The position numbers were made by a program, and so were the translations under genes. From a virus, in the IMG/VR virus record IMGVR_UViG_3300033551_000014, positions 1 to 40,567 of that record: a stretch of DNA of 40,567 nucleotides. The stretch is one strand, 5' to 3'. How positions within the stretch are numbered: position 1 is the first letter of the stretch; every line of letters begins with the position of its first letter. The notes beneath the pieces are model-generated. The model was not told the DNA's origin. It did no database searches and saw only the letters and a list, made by a program, of their open reading frames with translations. Below, one piece after another: positions 38,811 through 40,567 of the stretch.

Positions 38811-39019
38811 GTGACGGTCTAGTTCGCGAGGAAGATTGGCTTAGGAACGACTGGGCTAAACGCCAGCGCATCGCCACGATTGCCAGAACGATTGACTACT
38901 ACCAATCCTGCTTGAATGCAGTTCCAGCGTTTACCGAGAACCGTAGCACAATCGAGAGCTATCTCAAAGGCTTCGACAACGCATGCGCCGATATGCTGGA
39001 GGTTCTAAATGAGCAATAA
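38807..39019 (+). CDS. Small helical hypothetical protein
   Basis: This 70-residue protein (EEDWLRNDWAKRQRIATIAR) is helical and coupled upstream by ATGA. It overlaps the Gp157 gene start by 11 bases. Unrecognised. Confidence 0.62.
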   Translation: MSDGLVREEDWLRNDWAKRQRIATIARTIDYYQSCLNAVPAFTENRSTIESYLKGFDNACADMLEVLNEQ

Positions 39020-39521
39020 GTACATCGCATTGGACGCCGATGAGGTTGCCCGTCAGGTCGAACGCCTCTTCACCGAATATCATGATGAAGTGGCTGATGA
39101 CGAAGCCCTGCGTATGGACCTCCTTGATGGCGAAACCGGCTTCTTCGAGATCATAGACAAGGTGCTTGATCATCGTCAGGAGGCGCTAGGAATGGCGTCT
39201 ATGACCAAGGAGCGGGCTACCGGCATGAAGCTACGCATAGACCGCTACGAGAGCCGTGCAGAGGCTATGACAAAGCTGATCATGAACCTGATGGAAGTTG
39301 CGGGCTTCGAGCGCGTAGAGCGTCCTGAAGCCACAATCTCTCGGACCAAGGGGCGCGATAGTGTGGAGATTACAGATTTGGAGGCAATTCCTCAGGGATA
39401 TGCCAAATTCGAGAAGAAGCCAGACAAGACAGCGATCAAAGCGGCTATCGATGCTGGGGCTGATATTCCTGGGGCTTCCGTCAAGAAGGGCGAACCTTCA
39501 ATCGTGGTGCGAACAAAATGA
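39009..39521 (+). CDS. Gp157 family protein
   Basis: This 170-residue protein matches the siphovirus Gp157 family: a helical coiled first half ending in IDRYESRAEAMTKLI, then the beta-rich end with ERPEATISRTKG, then KKPDKTAIKAAIDAGADIPG, the K-DK-AIKEALK-G--V-G pattern typical of the family. First linked to phage resistance in Streptococcus phage; commonly located with recombination genes. Its exact activity is not established. Confidence 0.85.
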   Translation: MSNKYIALDADEVARQVERLFTEYHDEVADDEALRMDLLDGETGFFEIIDKVLDHRQEALGMASMTKERATGMKLRIDRYESRAEAMTKLIMNLMEVAGFERVERPEATISRTKGRDSVEITDLEAIPQGYAKFEKKPDKTAIKAAIDAGADIPGASVKKGEPSIVVRTK

Positions 39522-39988
39522 TGCCAATTTCTGACTTTGTTCGGTTCATGAGGCATGTTTCAATTGGATCGGAGATTGGGGCCTGTTGGATTTGGATGGG
39601 CAACAAGCCGGACGGAAGATATGGCCATTTCTCCGTAAATGGTAAAACCGTAAAAGCTCACCGTTGGTTTTATGAATTCATTCATGAGCCAATTCCTGAA
39701 GAATTATTGGTACGGCACAAATGCGATAATCCGCAGTGCGTTAATCCAGACCACTTAGAAACTGGAACGGCATCTCAGAATACGCAGGACATGCACAAAC
39801 GAGGACGCGGAGCTGATCGTCGGGGAATTAAGCACCCACTCGTAAAGCTGACTGAGGCAGATGTTAGGGAAATTCGCAGGCTAAAGGCTTGTGGCCACAC
39901 CGAAACCTTTCTGTCGATGCGGTATGGAGTTGGTCGCTCACAAATCGGCAAGATCGTACACCGCATAAATTGGAAGCACATTGAATGA
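39518..39988 (+). CDS. HNH homing-type endonuclease
   Basis: This 156-residue protein carries an HNH_3-type nuclease: AHRWFYEFIHEPIPEELLVR at about 49-68, then HKCDNPQCVNPDHLETGT near 69-86 with the conserved His, Cys and Asn. The C-terminal 45 residues (LTEADVREIRRLKACGHTET, then FLSMRYGVGRSQIGKIV) form a helix-turn-helix of the kind that gives free-standing HNH enzymes their target choice. It has been inserted precisely with ATGA overlaps on both sides. Confidence 0.88.
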   Translation: MMPISDFVRFMRHVSIGSEIGACWIWMGNKPDGRYGHFSVNGKTVKAHRWFYEFIHEPIPEELLVRHKCDNPQCVNPDHLETGTASQNTQDMHKRGRGADRRGIKHPLVKLTEADVREIRRLKACGHTETFLSMRYGVGRSQIGKIVHRINWKHIE

Positions 39989-40567
39989 GCCAGCTAGACC
40001 CACGAATTGAGGCTATTCGAGCCAAATACGATCTGGATGCTTCCGATTTCTGGGAACTACCCCAGAAGCGAGGGACATGGATCGCTAAGCATTCGGCTTT
40101 GGAGGTCGTCGCCGTCAAAGCCAACATCGTTTGGTCCATGCCCCAGATCATTGAGGCAGCGAGCATCGACGGAATTGCCGCCATGGTGGTTATGGGAACG
40201 ATGGGGACGCGCTCTGAATGGGCGACGGGCGAGGCAGGGCCAAAGAACAACAAGAACGCCTACCCTTGGGCAATGGCTGAGAAGCGCGCCAAGGATCGTG
40301 TCGTTCTAAAGCTCAGCGGCATTGCAGGGCTTGTCTATTCCGAGGATGAGGCAGACGACTTCAAGCAGCCTGCTGACGCCCCTCCCAAGCCTTCTGCAAG
40401 GCCTGTGGACCCGACAAAAGTATTCAATGAGCATCTAACCAACATCAACACCGCAAAGACGCCTGATGACCTCAAGGCCGTGTTTGCAGTTATCTGGAAG
40501 TCGGACCTGCGCCAGACAGACAAACTCGAACTGCGAGAGGCGTATGAAGCCAAGAAGGCGGACTTAG
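39985..40567 (+). CDS. Putative ssDNA/recombination-associated protein (continues at base 1)
   Basis: The gene starts in an ATGA overlap and continues across the window join to 171, giving 208 residues. The centre (AYPWAMAEKRAKDRVVLKLSG, here about residues 93-112, then GLVYSEDEADDF) resembles the conserved part of phage single-strand annealing or ERF-like proteins, in which a KRA--R---- helix precedes an acidic linker. A Pro-rich linker near residues 127-142 leads to a helical C-terminal domain. Its neighbours Gp157, NinB and a YbcO nuclease support a recombination role. Confidence 0.65.
   Translation, partial: MSQLDPRIEAIRAKYDLDASDFWELPQKRGTWIAKHSALEVVAVKANIVWSMPQIIEAASIDGIAAMVVMGTMGTRSEWATGEAGPKNNKNAYPWAMAEKRAKDRVVLKLSGIAGLVYSEDEADDFKQPADAPPKPSARPVDPTKVFNEHLTNINTAKTPDDLKAVFAVIWKSDLRQTDKLELREAYEAKKADL
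40441..40567. repeat. Terminal overlap of a circular assembly (copy 2)
   Basis: Exact second copy of bases 1-127. It lies inside the 3' half of the gene that begins at 39985. Confidence 0.95.

Noticed and set aside
1-40567. CRISPR array, insertion sequence or integrase
   Set aside because: I saw no regularly spaced repeats of array type, no transposase and no tyrosine or serine recombinase on either strand.

Overview
The window is one complete tailed-phage genome of about 40.4 kb, written linearly with a 127-base overlap: bases 1-127 are identical to 40441-40567, and one gene (start 39985, stop 171) runs across the join. The real molecule in the assembly is therefore a circle of 40,440 bp. 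Terminase, P22-type portal, scaffold, P22-type coat and a gp10-like tail protein mark it as a P22-like podovirus that packages by headful. The host is most likely an alphaproteobacterium, because the phage carries a homologue of GcrA, a cell-cycle transcription regulator known from that class. I see no integrase, no CI-type repressor, no DNA polymerase and no helicase, so it is probably virulent, or not integrating by a recognisable route, and it relies on the host replisome.

Layout. A short divergent promoter region (about 37240-37358) splits the genome into two arms. The rightward arm (37359 to the end, then 1-5265) holds small unknown genes, Gp157, an HNH endonuclease, a putative single-strand DNA/recombination protein, NinB, a YbcO-like nuclease, GcrA and a run of very small genes, ending near a hairpin at 5272-5293. 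The leftward arm (37239 down to 5280) starts with a Cro/XRE-like regulator, then RusA, a replication-type protein, a PC-motif methyltransferase-like protein and many tiny genes, including several one-helix membrane peptides and one lipoprotein. It then runs into the packaging and virion genes (27482 down to 7257) and the lysis cassette (7233 down to 5280: endolysin, holin, overlapping i-spanin/o-spanin, two more membrane proteins). Almost all genes are coupled by ATGA, GTGA or TGATG overlaps, which fixes many starts and reveals genes of 24-60 codons.

Unusual content. Two gene-free stretches of about 500 nt (2780-3285 and 34488-35028) are full of complementary stems and look like large structured RNAs, each reading in the direction of its surrounding operon. 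They share short sequence blocks. A third element of about 100 nt with a perfect 9-bp closing stem lies at 35529-35627. A two-gene cassette in opposite orientation (11882-12548), with a winged-helix replication-type protein and three iteron-like repeats, interrupts the virion genes. A glycosyltransferase and a methyltransferase sit between the coat and tail genes. A tRNA-shaped sequence is read in frame inside a small leftward gene at 29111-29467.
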